DNA of 64,000 bases from positions 124,001 through 188,000 of the forward strand of contig JADJYC010000006.1 in NCBI GenBank assembly GCA_016719925.1, in the 5' to 3' direction. The notes under the pieces were generated by a model, which saw only the letters and a list, made by a program, of their open reading frames with translations, was not told the origin of the DNA and made no database searches. The stretch's first letter is position 1; every line of letters starts with the position of its first letter. The position numbers were made by a program, and so were the translations under genes. The stretch is from Crocinitomicaceae bacterium (GTDB lineage: Bacteria > Bacteroidota > Bacteroidia > Flavobacteriales_D > Crocinitomicaceae). This document shows, one piece after another, positions 19,729 through 30,819 of this stretch.

Positions 19729-21585
19729 TTGTGCGGCATTTTGGGAATATGGGCAAGAAATCAGAAAGGTCAGAATGACTTTTTAAAATTGCCTCATGCA
19801 CTCAAAAAAATACAGCATCGTGGTCCTGACTTTCAATCAACCAAAATTTGTTCCAATGTTGCGTTTGGACATACAAGACTATCTATTGTAGACCTTAGTA
19901 ACGCTGCAAATCAGCCATTCACTGATGTAACCGGAAAATACCATTTAATTTTCAACGGTGAGATTTATAACCATGCTGATCTGAGAAAAAAAGCAATAGA
20001 AAAAGGTGCAAAATTCAGAACAGTTTCTGACACTGAAGTGTTATTAAATTTATTGATTGAGAAAGGAGAAAAGGCGCTTGATTATATCAATGGATTTTTT
20101 GCTTTTGTATTTTACAATGAAGATAAAAACGAGATTATAGCCGCACGCGACAGGATGGGTATTAAACCTTTATTGTATTCAGTAACCGGTGATGCTGTTT
20201 ATTTTTCCTCAGAGTTAAAGCCCCTGCTTGAATTTGAAATCAGCAAAGATATTGACCAGACAGCTCTGGAATATTATTTCGCCTATACATATATACCTGC
20301 ACCATTTTCCATTTTAAGTTCCGTAAAAAAAATGATGCCCGGTGAATGGATGAAAATCTCAGACGGTGTTATTGAAAAAGGAAATTATTTCAGGATAAAT
20401 GATAGACCAGCATTTGATGGTTCATTTGATTTGGCAAAAAATCAGTTATCAGATCACCTGAATAATTCTGTAAGATTAAGATTGCTGGCAGATGTGCCGC
20501 TAGGTTGTTTTCTTAGCGGCGGACTTGATTCTTCCATTATTTCTGCAATAGCAAAACAACAAAAAGAAGATTTAAATACATTTTCAGTGGGTTTTGATCA
20601 CCCTTATTTTAATGAATCAGATTTTGCTGAACAAATGGCAAAACACATTGGTACAAAACATCACCGGATTCAATTCAGTAAAAATCAATTCACGCAGGTG
20701 ATTCCTGATTTTCTGAACTCGCTGGATGAACCGTTTGCAGATTCTTCATCAATAGCTGTTTATCTTTTATCTCAACAAACAAAAAAACACGTTACGGTTG
20801 CTTTAAGCGGAGATGGTGCTGATGAATTGTTTGGAGGTTACCGAAAACATCTGGCTGAAACAAAAATCAGAACTGCCGGAAATCTTAAAAAAATTATTAA
20901 TCAAAAGTGCCGCGGTTATTTTGCCGCAACCTGCCGACAGCAGGGGAGGGATGAGGAGTGATTTTCAAAGGAAACTTAAAAATTTGCGGCTGGTTTAAAA
21001 TTAAGCAATCAAGAGCGTTTTGAATTTTACTGCAGGTGGATTCATGTAAAAGACGAAGAAAATCTAATCAGAAATTTCAGCAGGTCAAAGTACATTCCTG
21101 AAGAACTAAACTCTCTGAATCAGTATCTCATGGCTGATCAGCAAATGGTGTTGCCAAATGATATGCTTAAAAAAGTGGATGTGATGAGTATGGCTCACGC
21201 TTTAGAAGTGCGGGTTCCATTTCTGGATCATAATCTGGTGAATTTTGCCAACTCACTTCCTTCAGAATGGAAAGTAAATTCAGGAAGGACGAAAATAATT
21301 TTGAGGGAAACTTTCAAAAATATATTGCCGGATGAAATTATTCACCGCAGTAAAAAAGGGTTTGAAATCCCGTTGAACGCCTGGTTGAGTGAAATGATAA
21401 ATGAACATTTTTCAGCAGTTTATTTTTCTGAATCATATATAGTAAATCAGAATTTATTTCATTACTCATTTATTGATCAGATAAAACAGTTATGGACATC
21501 AGGTAAGTCAGGTGAACGAATTTATCTGATCTGGTCATTACTTGTTTTTCAGCACTGGTATCACACAAATCTGGAACAAAAATGA
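19729..21585 (+). CDS. asnB: Asparagine synthase (glutamine-hydrolysing)
   Basis: Amidates aspartate, or in sugar gene clusters a carboxylated glycan precursor. The start must be the TTG at 19729, because the next codon is the obligatory N-terminal nucleophile Cys of class II glutamine amidotransferases (C-G-I-L-G-I-W); a TTG start or a base error for ATG are both possible. Glutaminase marks: IQHRGPDFQ, GHTRLSIVDLS, FNGEIYNH, ARDRMGIKPL. The synthetase domain has FLSGGLDSSII (P-loop) and ALSGDGADELFGGYRKH. The frame breaks near 20905 and again near 20985, restoring S-A-A-V-I-L-P-Q and K-N-F-A-A-G-L-K-L-S-N-Q. About 620 residues. It is the first gene of a run of six overlapping or abutting polysaccharide genes. 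Confidence 0.92.
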
Positions 21586-22760
21586 TTAAAGTTCTTCGTA
21601 TTGTAAACAGATTCAACTTAGGAGGTCCGGTATATAACGTGACTTATCTAACTGCGTTTATGCCAGATGAATTTGAAACTGTTTTATGCGGTGCAATGCC
21701 TGAAAATCACGAAGGAAATGCCTTGTTTATACCTGAAAATTATGGTGTAAAACCAGTCATTATTGACTCGATGCAGCGCAGTATTAATCCGTTTTCAGAC
21801 AGAAAAGCGCTCAAAGAGATAAGAAAAATAATTCAGGAATACAAACCAGATATTGTTCACACTCACGCATCAAAAGCAGGCGTGCTTGGCAGAACGGCTG
21901 CTATTAAAGAAAAAGTTCCTGTCATTGTACACACTTTTCACGGTCACGTTTTTCACTCTTATTTTGGTAAAATAAAAACCTGGATTTACAAAACAATCGA
22001 AAGACGGCTGGCAAAAAAAACGGATGCAATAATTGCAATATCTGATATTCAGAAAAAAGAGCTTTCAGAAATTCATCACATTGCCAATGCAGGAAAAATA
22101 ACGGTTATTCCACTTGGATTTGATCTGGACCGGTTCAGAGAAAATAAAGAACAAAAAAGAAAATCGTTCAGAGAAAAATACAATCTGGAAGAAGATGAAG
22201 TTGCAGTAGGAATCATCGGTCGTTTAACTGTGGTGAAAAATCATGAGCTGTTCTTTCACTCTATTGAAAAACTTATAGAACAAAACAATTCAAAAGTAAG
22301 AGCCTTTATTATTGGAGACGGAGAAAGAACGGACGAATTGAAATCACTTGCAAAAGTTATTGAAGATAAATCAGGCAAATCAGTTTTTGAATTTACATCC
22401 TGGATTAAAAATGTGGATGAAGCATTGCCAGGCCTTGATATAATTGCACTTTCATCATTCAATGAAGGAACTCCTGTAAGTTTAATTGAAGCACAGGCTG
22501 CAGGTGTACCTGTCATAACTACCAACGTTGGAGGTGTTTCTGACGTAGTTGCAAATGGTTCAACCGGATTTATTATTAATGGTTTCGGGGTATCAGACTT
22601 TGCTTCAAAACTCAGTCTTTTAGCCGAAGACAGGGAATTAAGACAAAAAATGTCACAAAACGGCTGGAATTTCGTAGAACATAAGTTCCATTACAGGAGA
22701 TTGTGTGCTGATATGACAAAATTATATCATCAATTGTTGGATAAAAAGAAAATAAAATGA
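21582..22760 (+). CDS. Glycosyltransferase family 4
   Basis: A 392-residue GT-B retaining glycosyltransferase with an intact frame. The N-terminal acceptor domain contains RFNLGGPVYNVTYL and HTHASKAGVLGR, HTFHGHVFHSYFG. The C-terminal donor domain has GIIGRLTVVKNHELF, AFIIGDGERTDEL and the family E-x7-E motif in SSFNEGTPVSLIEAQAAG, then GVPVITTNVGG and GSTGFIING. Overlaps the asnB stop by 4 bases and the next gene by 4 bases. Probably adds a sugar to a lipid-linked repeat unit at the cytoplasmic face; donor not predictable. Confidence 0.92.
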   Translation: MIKVLRIVNRFNLGGPVYNVTYLTAFMPDEFETVLCGAMPENHEGNALFIPENYGVKPVIIDSMQRSINPFSDRKALKEIRKIIQEYKPDIVHTHASKAGVLGRTAAIKEKVPVIVHTFHGHVFHSYFGKIKTWIYKTIERRLAKKTDAIIAISDIQKKELSEIHHIANAGKITVIPLGFDLDRFRENKEQKRKSFREKYNLEEDEVAVGIIGRLTVVKNHELFFHSIEKLIEQNNSKVRAFIIGDGERTDELKSLAKVIEDKSGKSVFEFTSWIKNVDEALPGLDIIALSSFNEGTPVSLIEAQAAGVPVITTNVGGVSDVVANGSTGFIINGFGVSDFASKLSLLAEDRELRQKMSQNGWNFVEHKFHYRRLCADMTKLYHQLLDKKKIK

Positions 22761-23536
22761 ATTGGAAATCCGGAAAAATAATTCTGCTGAGCATAGTAAC
22801 AGTGCTTATTGCAAGTTGCGGTATCAACAGCAGTTTGATGCTGAAAACAGATAAGGATTATGAGTATGCCCCGCTGGATAGTTTAAGTGAATCGAGAGGC
22901 GATTATGTCATTGATGTGAATGACATTGTTCAGATGCGATTCTTTACTAACAGCGGCTTGAAAGTTCTTGACATCTCTTCAGCAACAGAAGGTGGTGCTC
23001 AATCTCAGATTTTTAATCCAAACAATACCTTGTCATATGTTATTCAAAGTGACTCACTTGTCAGATTGCCGGTTATTGGTTTGACCAATATTGTTGGTTT
23101 AACTGTAAGAGAAGCTGAAATCAGACTACAGTCAATATACAGTGAATATTATGTTGATCCGTTCATTCAGTTATCTGTTACCAATAAAAGAGTAGTGGTG
23201 TTTCCCGGAAACGGTGGAGAAGCGCAGGTAATTTATCTTCAAAACAATAATACAACTTTGATGGAAGTAATTGGTCTTGCCGGCGGACTGGCTGATCGCG
23301 GACGGGCATCACGAATTAAATTGATGCGTAAAGATGATAACGGCAAAAGACTTGTTTACAAATTTGATCTTTCAACCATTGATGGTTTGACCTATACTGA
23401 TTTTATAGTTCAGGCAAATGACTATATCTACGTTGAACCAGTACCTGAATTAGGAAAAGAAATTTTGCAGGAGGTAGCACCAATTGTTTCATTAATTACA
23501 AGCGCCGCAGTTTTGGTGGCCATTTTTACGCAATAG
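22757..23536 (+). CDS. Wza-family polysaccharide export outer membrane lipoprotein
   Basis: A 259-residue secretin-like export protein. Lipoprotein signal ends in the lipobox L-I-A-S-C-G near residue 20. The Poly_export domain spans about 45-135 (YVIDVNDIVQMRFF, LVRLPVIGLTNIVGLTVREAE), followed by an SLBB-like domain (VVVFPGNGGEAQVIYL, EVIGLAGGLADRGR). A hydrophobic C-terminus (PIVSLITSAAVLVAIF) is typical of Bacteroidota members, in place of the Wza alpha-helical barrel. Overlaps the glycosyltransferase stop by 4 bases and precedes the Wzc-type kinase, its usual partner. Confidence 0.9.
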   Translation: MNWKSGKIILLSIVTVLIASCGINSSLMLKTDKDYEYAPLDSLSESRGDYVIDVNDIVQMRFFTNSGLKVLDISSATEGGAQSQIFNPNNTLSYVIQSDSLVRLPVIGLTNIVGLTVREAEIRLQSIYSEYYVDPFIQLSVTNKRVVVFPGNGGEAQVIYLQNNNTTLMEVIGLAGGLADRGRASRIKLMRKDDNGKRLVYKFDLSTIDGLTYTDFIVQANDYIYVEPVPELGKEILQEVAPIVSLITSAAVLVAIFTQ

Positions 23537-23539
23537 AAC

Positions 23540-25920
23540 CTGGAAAATAAAACAGAACATAAAGCAAAACGGGTTTCAAGTCTTAATAAAGATTTTGATC
23601 CGGATATTGTATTGGCAGTTTTAAAAAGAAACTGGCTGATAGTTCCTGTAATGCTGTTTGTGGCACTCACGTTCAGTTTCCTTTATCTCAGATATACCAA
23701 ACCGCTTTATCAATCATCAGCCGTAATTCAGCGAAGCGCAACGGATGAAGGAAAACGTATTTTAGAAATAGAAGGATTTGAACAGGAAAATAAATTATCA
23801 GAAGATGTTGAGCTGCTGAAATCAACTTTTCTGCTGGAAAAAGCACTCAAAAACTTAAATCTGAATGTTTCTTATTTTTCTGAAGGAGATATTCTGACAG
23901 AAGAAAAATATCTTTTCTCACCTTACCATATTACTTTACTGGAACTGAAAGATTCATCACTCATTGGCAGAAGAATTGACGTAACCAGAAATGAAGATCT
24001 GATAAAAGTGAGTTTTGATCACCTTGGAAAAAATCAGCAATTTGAATTTTTGCCGGGAACAGAAGTCAACAATGATTTTTTCAGATTGATCTTTAAAATC
24101 AATGATGAGCAGACTTTAACTCAGAATCTTTCTGAAAACAATCTCTATTTTACATTTAATGATTATAAAAATCTTACCTCTTCGCTGCATCCAAGTTTGA
24201 ATGTTTATGCATTGAATGAAGAAGCACGTACTATTGAAGTGAAATTTGCCAGCAATAATCCCAGACTTGCAACAGATGTGGTTTCCACTTTGATCAGAAC
24301 ATTTTTTGAATATGATCTTGAAAAGAAAAGTGAAAGTTCAGCCAGCATCCTTGATTTTATCGATTCACAGTTAGATACTGTTTTTACACAGTTAAAAGAA
24401 TCTGAAAACAAAATTCAGAATTTCAAAGACAGCAGTAAAATCAATAATCCGGAACTGTATTCACAAAACATGATGAACAGAATCAATGAGCTTCAGACAC
24501 AAATAATGTCAGTGGATTTTGATTTTGAATTAATGAAAGAGGTTCAAAGGTCAGTAGAGGAGAGTGACCGTATAGAAATTTTTAATGTTATTCCGGCTAT
24601 AATCGGAACTCCGTATGAAAATATACTGGTGGAAGAACTAAAAAAACTTCATGATTTACTGGTTCAGAAAGAAGATGCATCCTATACAATTACTGAAAGC
24701 ACTGATCAGTACAAGAAAATTGTGCGCAACATTGATACGCAGAATAAGAATATCTATCGTATCATTGAATCATTAACCAGCCAGTTAAGCTATAAACGTA
24801 AAAATCTTCAGGATAGACTGATGGGACTTGAAGCACAGCTTTATGATGTTCCTGCTACTGAAATGGAATTATCCAGATTGAACCGGATGTTTAATCTGAA
24901 TGAAAAATATTATACCTTATTGATTGAAAAGAAAACACAATATGCAATCTCCAAGGCAGGATTCACTATGGATAACATGGTACTTCAAGCCCCGACAGAA
25001 GCAATATTAATCAGCCCAAATAAAACACTCACATTTGCCGGATCAATAATTCTGGCAATACTGATGAGTTTTGTTTTTCTGCTTATCAGATACATCACAT
25101 TTAATGATATTCATAATCCCGATGAACTTAAAAACTATTGCCGTCTTATGTTGGATTTTTGGGCATGCTGCCAAGAGTTGTAATGCCTGCAAAAAAATTC
25201 TACGCTTATAGTTCATCTTCAGCCAAAATCTGCTCTTGCAGAAAGTTACCGGCATATCCGGTCTAATCTGCACTTTATTCTGGATGAAAACAAAAGAACG
25301 TAGTAGCAGTTTCTTCTTCCATTTCAGGAGAAGGAAAAACATTTGTCACTGTTAATCTGGGCGGAATCTTTGCGATGATGGGAAAAAAGGTGCTGGTGAT
25401 AGATCTGGATCTTAGAAAACCCAAAGTGCATCATGCATTTGGAAGTACTAATAACAATGGAATGAGTTCAGTCCTTGCTGAAAAATCTGACTGGAGATCT
25501 TGTGTCAACAAAAGTGAAATTGAAGGACTGGATTTTATCACCGCAGGACCTATTCCGCCAAATCCTTCGGAGTTAATTATTGGCGGAAGACTGGAAAAAA
25601 TTATTGCGGAATTTAAGACTCAATATGATATGATATTGATTGATAATCCGCCGGTAGGAATTGTGTCAGATGGTATTGGCGTTCTAAACAAAGCTGACTG
25701 TCCGATTTATGTTTTACGGGCTAATTATTCCAAAAGAATGTTTGTTCACCGCATCACTGATCTGATTGAATCCAATAAAGTGCCTAAATTATTTGTACTT
25801 CTAAACAGTGTTGATTCTACTAAAACCGGTTATGGTTATGCCTACGGTTATAGCTACGGTGATTATTATACAGATGAAAATTTTGGTAAAAAGAAGTGGT
25901 GGAAAATCTGGAAAAAATAA
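23540..25920 (+). CDS. Wzc-type chain-length regulator and BY-kinase (tyrosine autokinase)
   Basis: Inner-membrane copolymerase and bacterial tyrosine kinase controlling polysaccharide polymerisation and export. Coding-like sequence begins right after the Wza-type stop (N-L-E-N-K-T-E-H-K-A-K-R); no ATG is visible, so the start is uncertain, with TTG 23612 the first standard alternative. First membrane segment WLIVPVMLFVALTFSFLYL, a long coiled Wzz domain, a GNVR-like PATEMELSRLNRMF, a second membrane segment near 25040-25090, then the cytosolic kinase with Walker A SSSISGEGKTFVTVNL, A-prime VLVIDLDLRKP, Walker B MILIDNPP, and a C-terminal tyrosine cluster YGYAYGYSYGDYYTD. At least three breaks lie between 25130 and 25300. 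About 790 residues. Confidence 0.9.
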
Positions 25921-26465
25921 TGGAGATCAAACGTTACACCATAGAAGGATTATTTTCATTTGTTCCTGCAGTATTTTCAGATGAAAGAGGAGCGTTTATG
26001 GAGACTTTCAATCAGAAATTGATTGAAGAAGCGGCTGGGAGAAAAATTGAATTTGTACAGGACAATCAATCCATTTCAAAAATAAATGTTGTCAGAGGTT
26101 TGCATTTCCAGGTTCCTCCTTTTGCACAGGCCAAACTGGTAAGAGTATTGAAAGGAAAAGTTATTGACGTGGCGGTAGATCTGAGAAAAAATTCTCCCAC
26201 TTTCGGACAGCATGTTTCAGTAGAATTAAGCGCTGAAAACAATACTGTTTTTTTTATTCCGGCAGGCTTTGCACACGGATTTTCAGTACTGGAAGACAAT
26301 ACAGTTTTTGCCTATAAGTGTTCTGCTTTCTATTCGAAACATCACGAGGGCAGTATTTTATGGAACGATCCGTTATTAAAACTTGACTGGCAAGTTCAGA
26401 ATCCATTAGTGTCTGAAAAAGATAAAACCGGACCGTTGTTGAATGAATTAAACTCCCCGTTTTAA
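25920..26465 (+). CDS. rfbC: dTDP-4-dehydrorhamnose 3,5-epimerase
   Basis: Third enzyme of dTDP-L-rhamnose synthesis. ATG 25920 overlaps the kinase stop by one base (TAATG). A 181-residue cupin from MEIKRYTIEG with DERGAFMETF, QDNQSISKINVVRGLHFQ (catalytic His), AKLVRVLKGKVIDVAVDLRK (Lys and Asp), FIPAGFAHGFSVL, YKCSAFYSKHHEGSILWND (catalytic Tyr). An in-frame ATG 24 bases upstream lies inside the kinase gene and is less likely. rfbA, rfbB and rfbD are not in the window, so the rest of the pathway must be elsewhere or the enzyme acts on another dTDP-sugar. Confidence 0.93.
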   Translation: MEIKRYTIEGLFSFVPAVFSDERGAFMETFNQKLIEEAAGRKIEFVQDNQSISKINVVRGLHFQVPPFAQAKLVRVLKGKVIDVAVDLRKNSPTFGQHVSVELSAENNTVFFIPAGFAHGFSVLEDNTVFAYKCSAFYSKHHEGSILWNDPLLKLDWQVQNPLVSEKDKTGPLLNELNSPF

Positions 26466-27531
26466 TGCAGCAGAGTGTTGAGTCTTTAGCAGAGCTGGCT
26501 ATTTTTTTCGGTGGAGCATTTGTACTTTCCGTGATCATCAATTCTATCATGCTTCGTTTTGTTCAGACACTTGGTATGAGACATCCGTCTGAAATGACAA
26601 TACGCTGGAGTGCACAATCAAAACCTGCTGTTGGCGGAATAAGTTTTTACATTTCTTTTTTGATGGGATTTATGTTCTATGCCATTATTTTTGGTCAGAC
26701 AGATGTATTTCAAAATGCAAGTCTTCTCGGTCTTTTTATCACAATAACGATTGCTTTTCTTTTGGGGCTCTCTGATGATGCATATGATACCAAACCACTT
26801 ATTAAATTAGGTACTCAGATTCTTTGTGGTGTGATTCTGATTTATACAGAAAGCGGCGTTCAGCTTTTTCAAACGGAATGGTTAAACAATACCATTACCA
26901 TCATCTGGGTGGTTGGAATTATGAATTCGTTAACATGCTGGATAATATGGATTCAATTACAACTATAACTTCCATTTTTATTATTCTTACCATTATTGGT
27001 ATTTCAATTCCTTTTCAGATTGAAAATAATGTTGACATTTTTCTGCTCATCACTGTACTGGGGGCTTTATGCGGATTTCTGATTTACAACTGGCATCCGT
27101 CCAAAATGTTTATGGGTGATACTGGGTCGCAGTTTCTGGGAATGTTTCTTGCTTTTTTTTCTATCCGCTTTTTATGGAATGCCGGATTTGAAACAGGTAA
27201 TGTTGGTGTATTCTCCAATTTCACACTCGTGTTAATTGCTTTTTCTGTTCCGCTTATGGATACAACGTTTGTCACTGTAAGACGTCTGATTAGAAAAGAA
27301 AAACCATGGGTAGGCGGCAGAGACCACAGTACACATATGCTTTCTTATAAAGGACTTTCTGACAGACAAGTTGCTTTGTTATTCATAATTCTTGGTCTTA
27401 TCGGACTTTTGCTTTCATTGAACATAGCCAAATACATTCCGAAAAACTCTTTATTGCTTGTGAGGATGTGGGTGTATATGGGCGTATTGATTTTGTTCTG
27501 TTTCATGTTTTCGAATTCGAAAAAGGATTAA
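26465..27531 (+). CDS. WecA/TagO-family undecaprenyl-phosphate sugar-1-phosphate transferase
   Basis: Polytopic membrane enzyme that loads the first sugar-phosphate onto undecaprenyl phosphate. About 355 residues with roughly ten hydrophobic segments. Family motifs: KPAVGGISFY, the Asp-rich loop GLSDDAYDTKP, F-V-N-M-L-D-N-M-D (restored across the break), SKMFMGDTGSQFLG, and GGRDHSTHML. One missing T near 26925 breaks the frame. ATG overlaps the rfbC stop by one base. Last gene of the polysaccharide operon; it is probably the priming transferase for the polymer made by this cluster. Confidence 0.9.
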
Positions 27532-27623
27532 CCTTCAGGATTTCCTCAGATCGTTCATAAAATTTAGCCATTTTCTCCGCATCTTTTTATCGAATGAGTA
27601 ATTTCATGGCTGATTAAGAAGTC

Positions 27624-30436
27624 ATGGCAGAAAATTTATCACAGGAGGAGTTCATTGAGATTTACGGTGCTAAAGAGCATAACCTGAAAAACATTGATTT
27701 AAAAATCCCCAGAAATAAACTGGTTGTTTTTACAGGTTTGAGCGGTTCAGGAAAATCATCTCTTGCATTTGATACAATATTTGCAGAAGGACAACGAAGA
27801 TATCTTGAAACATTTTCAGCTTATGCCAGACAGTTTCTGGGAGGAATGGAACGTCCGCATGTGGATGAAATTCTGGGACTCAGTCCGGTAATTTCAATTG
27901 AACAGAAAACAGTAAACAGAAGTCCGAGATCTACGGTTGGCACCGTGACTGAAGTTTATGATTTTATGCGCTTGCTATTTGCACGTGTATCTGATGCGTA
28001 CTCTTACAATACCGGTGAGAAAATGGTCAAGTATACGGATCAGCAGATTATTGAACTGATTTTGAAAAAATTTGCGAATCAGAAAATTATTGTTCTTGCA
28101 CCAAAAGTAAAAGGCCGAAAAGGACATTACCGTGAACTCTTTGAACAGATTCAAAAATCGGGTTTTTCAAAAGTGAGAGTGGATGGAGAAATTCAGGATA
28201 TCAAATCCGGAATGAAACTGGACCGATACAAAATTCATGATATTGAAATTGTTGTTGACCGGATTCACGTTACCTCAGAACATAAAAACAGAGTTACCCA
28301 AGCTGTTCAAACCGCATTGAAATATGGTCAGGATGTTATGTCTGTAGTAGATTATGAAACTGGTGAATTATCAAATTACAGCCGTTTTCTGATGTGTCCC
28401 ACAACCGGAATTTCATATGCAGAACCTGAACCGAACTTATTTTCATTCAACTCTCCTTATGGCGCTTGTCCCAAATGCAGCGGACTTGGCGTAATAGCTG
28501 AAGTCGATCTGGACAAAGTTATTCCGGACAAAAAGAAAAGCATTAAAAACGGAGCAATTGAACCTTTGGGGAAACTGTCCAATAACTGGATTGCCGTTAA
28601 ACTGGAAGAAATTCTGACAGCTTTTGGATTTACACTGGCAGATCCGGTAGAGAAAATTCCGGATGATCTGATTTATAAAATTCTTTTTGGATTTGAAGAT
28701 GTGGTAGATGATGGCGAAGGAAAAAAATCTGAGTTTTGAAGGTGTCACAAATTTTTTATCGAGACATTATGAAGAAACAGATTCACCGGCAGTGCGCAGA
28801 TGGGCTGAAAGTTTCATGAATAAAAAAGAGTGTGATTCATGCCATGGAACACGTTTGAAAAATGAAGCCGGTTATTTTAAAATTGCAGATAAAAATCTTG
28901 GAGAACTTGCCAAAATGGATCTGGCCAACTTACAAAACTGGTTTGCTGATCTTCCAAAAAAATTATCTGACAAACAAAAACTGATTGGAAACGAGATTCT
29001 GAAAGAAATCAATACACGATTGCGTTTTCTGATGGATGTTGGTTTGCATTACCTGAATCTGAACAGAGAATCCAAATCACTTTCCGGTGGTGAAGCGCAG
29101 CGTATCCGTCTGGCCACACAGATTGGATCTGAGCTGGTGAATGTACTTTACATTTTGGATGAACCAAGTATTGGTTTACATCAAAGGATAATCAACGTCT
29201 CATAAATTCACTGAAAAAACTGCGTGACGGAGGAAATTCAGTGATTGTTGTAGAGCATGATAAAGAGATGATGGAAGAAGCAGATTTTTTGGTAGATATT
29301 GGTCCTAAGGCCGGCATACATGGTGGTGCAATTGTGCAGGCATGCAGTGTAAAAGAAGTCCTTGCCGGAGACAGTATCACAGCAAAATATCTGAACGGGA
29401 AATTAAAAATTGAAATTCCATCCATACGCAGAAAAGGTAACGGAAAATTTCTGGAACTGAAAGGTGCTACCGGAAATAATCTGAAGAACACTGATCTGAA
29501 AATTCCGCTTGGAGTTTTTACCTGCATCACCGGCGTATCAGGCAGCGGAAAATCATCTCTGATCAATCATACGCTTTACCCGATTTTAAATGCGCATTTT
29601 TTTAACGGAGTCAAAAAACCGCTTCCGTATAAATCCATAAAAGGACTTGAACATCTAGACAAGGTAATAGAAATTGATCAGTCACCCATTGGAAGAACAC
29701 CACGCTCTAATCCTGCAACTTATACAGGAATCTTCAGTGAAATCAGAGAGCTTTACGCAATAACCAATGAAGCAAAAATAAGAGGATACAAAGCAGGCAG
29801 ATTTAGTTTTAATGTGAGCGGTAGAAGATGTGAAACTTGTAAAGGAGGCGGATTGAGGGTGATGGAGAGGAATTTTTTACCGGATGTTTACGTGGAGGGC
29901 GAAACATGTCAGGGAAAAGATACAACCGTGAAACGCTTGAGGTCAGATACAAAGGAAAAAACGTCAATGATCTTTTGGAAATGACGATTGAAGATGCTGT
30001 TCCGTTTTTTGAGAGTATTCCTAAAATCCAGCGCAAGCTTGAAACACTTAATTCGGTTGGTTTAGGATATATCAAACTGGGACAACCTTCAACAACCATT
30101 TCAGGAGGAGAAGCCCAGCGTGTAAAACTGGCAACAGAACTTTCAAAAAAGAGTACCGGAAAAACAATCTATATTCTGGATGAACCTTCTACCGGTTTGC
30201 ATTTTGATGATATCAGAATGTTGTTAAGTGTTCTTCAGAGATTAGTGGAAGAAGGAAATACTGTGGTAGTTATTGAACACAACTTAGATATTGTTAAAGT
30301 AGCTGATTATATTATTGATGTGGGACCAGACGGCGGCCAAAACGGAGGTGAGATTGTAGGTACCGGAACGCCTGAAGAATTTGTAAAAAAATACAAAACT
30401 GAAACGTCAAAATACCTGAAAAAGGAATTGAATTAA
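27624..30436 (+). CDS. uvrA: Excinuclease ABC subunit A
   Basis: Damage-recognition ATPase of nucleotide excision repair, about 937 residues. First ABC: Walker A FTGLSGSGKSSLAFDTI, then the UvrB-binding and insertion region, a first Zn module of the Bacteroidota form MCPTTGISY...GACPKCSGLG, a second C-D-S-C-H-G-T-R, signature SLSGGEAQRIRLATQIGS, Walker B ILDEPSIGLH. Second ABC: TGVSGSGKSSLINHTL, Zn finger CETCKGGG...ETCQGK, SGGEAQRVKLATELSKK, YILDEPSTGLHFDD. Breaks near 28735 (restores K-K-N-L-S-F-E-G-V), 29187 (restores R-D-N-Q-R-L-I-N-S-L) and 29925 (restores G-K-R-Y-N-R-E-T-L-E), all at A/G runs. In the last Zn finger the third Cys reads Gly. ATG 27624 gives the usual start. Confidence 0.95.
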
Positions 30437-30443
30437 TTACTGA

Positions 30444-30729
30444 TTATTCAAAAGAGAATACAAAAACATCTTCATCCTGCTTTTTGAATAAATAGTTTTC
30501 GCGTGCATATCTTTCCAGCGATCGCAAATCCTGCAGGTTGGCAATATTTTTCTTTCATCACCACAATTTCATTTTGTTTTCTGTCAATTTCTGCTTCCAG
30601 TTCGGCAACCCGTTGTTTGCGTTTATAAAGAGTGTAAATATCAGTATTATGAAGAACGAGAATGTACAATACAGCTACTGAAGTAGACAGTAAATATCGG
30701 TTTCTGAATCTGGTAAAAAACTTCTTCAC
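30444..30729 (-). CDS. DivIC/FtsB-like septum formation initiator
   Basis: Reconstructed 95-residue bitopic protein: a short cytosolic Lys/Arg-rich N-terminus, one membrane helix (LLSTSVAVLYILVLH), then a coiled coil (KRKQRVAELEAEIDRKQNEIVVMKEK). A break near 30550 restores I-A-N-L-Q-D-L-R-S-L-E-R-Y-A-R-E-N-Y-L-F, where the E-R-x-A-R-E-x-Y/L-x-F signature is what marks this family, and an acidic tail D-E-D-V-F-V-F-S-F-E. It would act with FtsL/FtsQ in the divisome. Ends 7 bases from the uvrA stop, convergent. Confidence 0.75.
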
Positions 30730-30819
30730 AAAATAAATTTACTGCTTTAAGACAACTGAATTATCAGATGAAATTGTAATTATCAACAGCAGAATTTTAC
30801 TAAACTTTTGCAATTCGGT

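Noticed and set aside
25830..25890. Short repeat of GGTTATG/GGTTATA units as a DNA repeat
   Set aside because: It simply encodes the glycine/tyrosine tail of the Wzc-type kinase.
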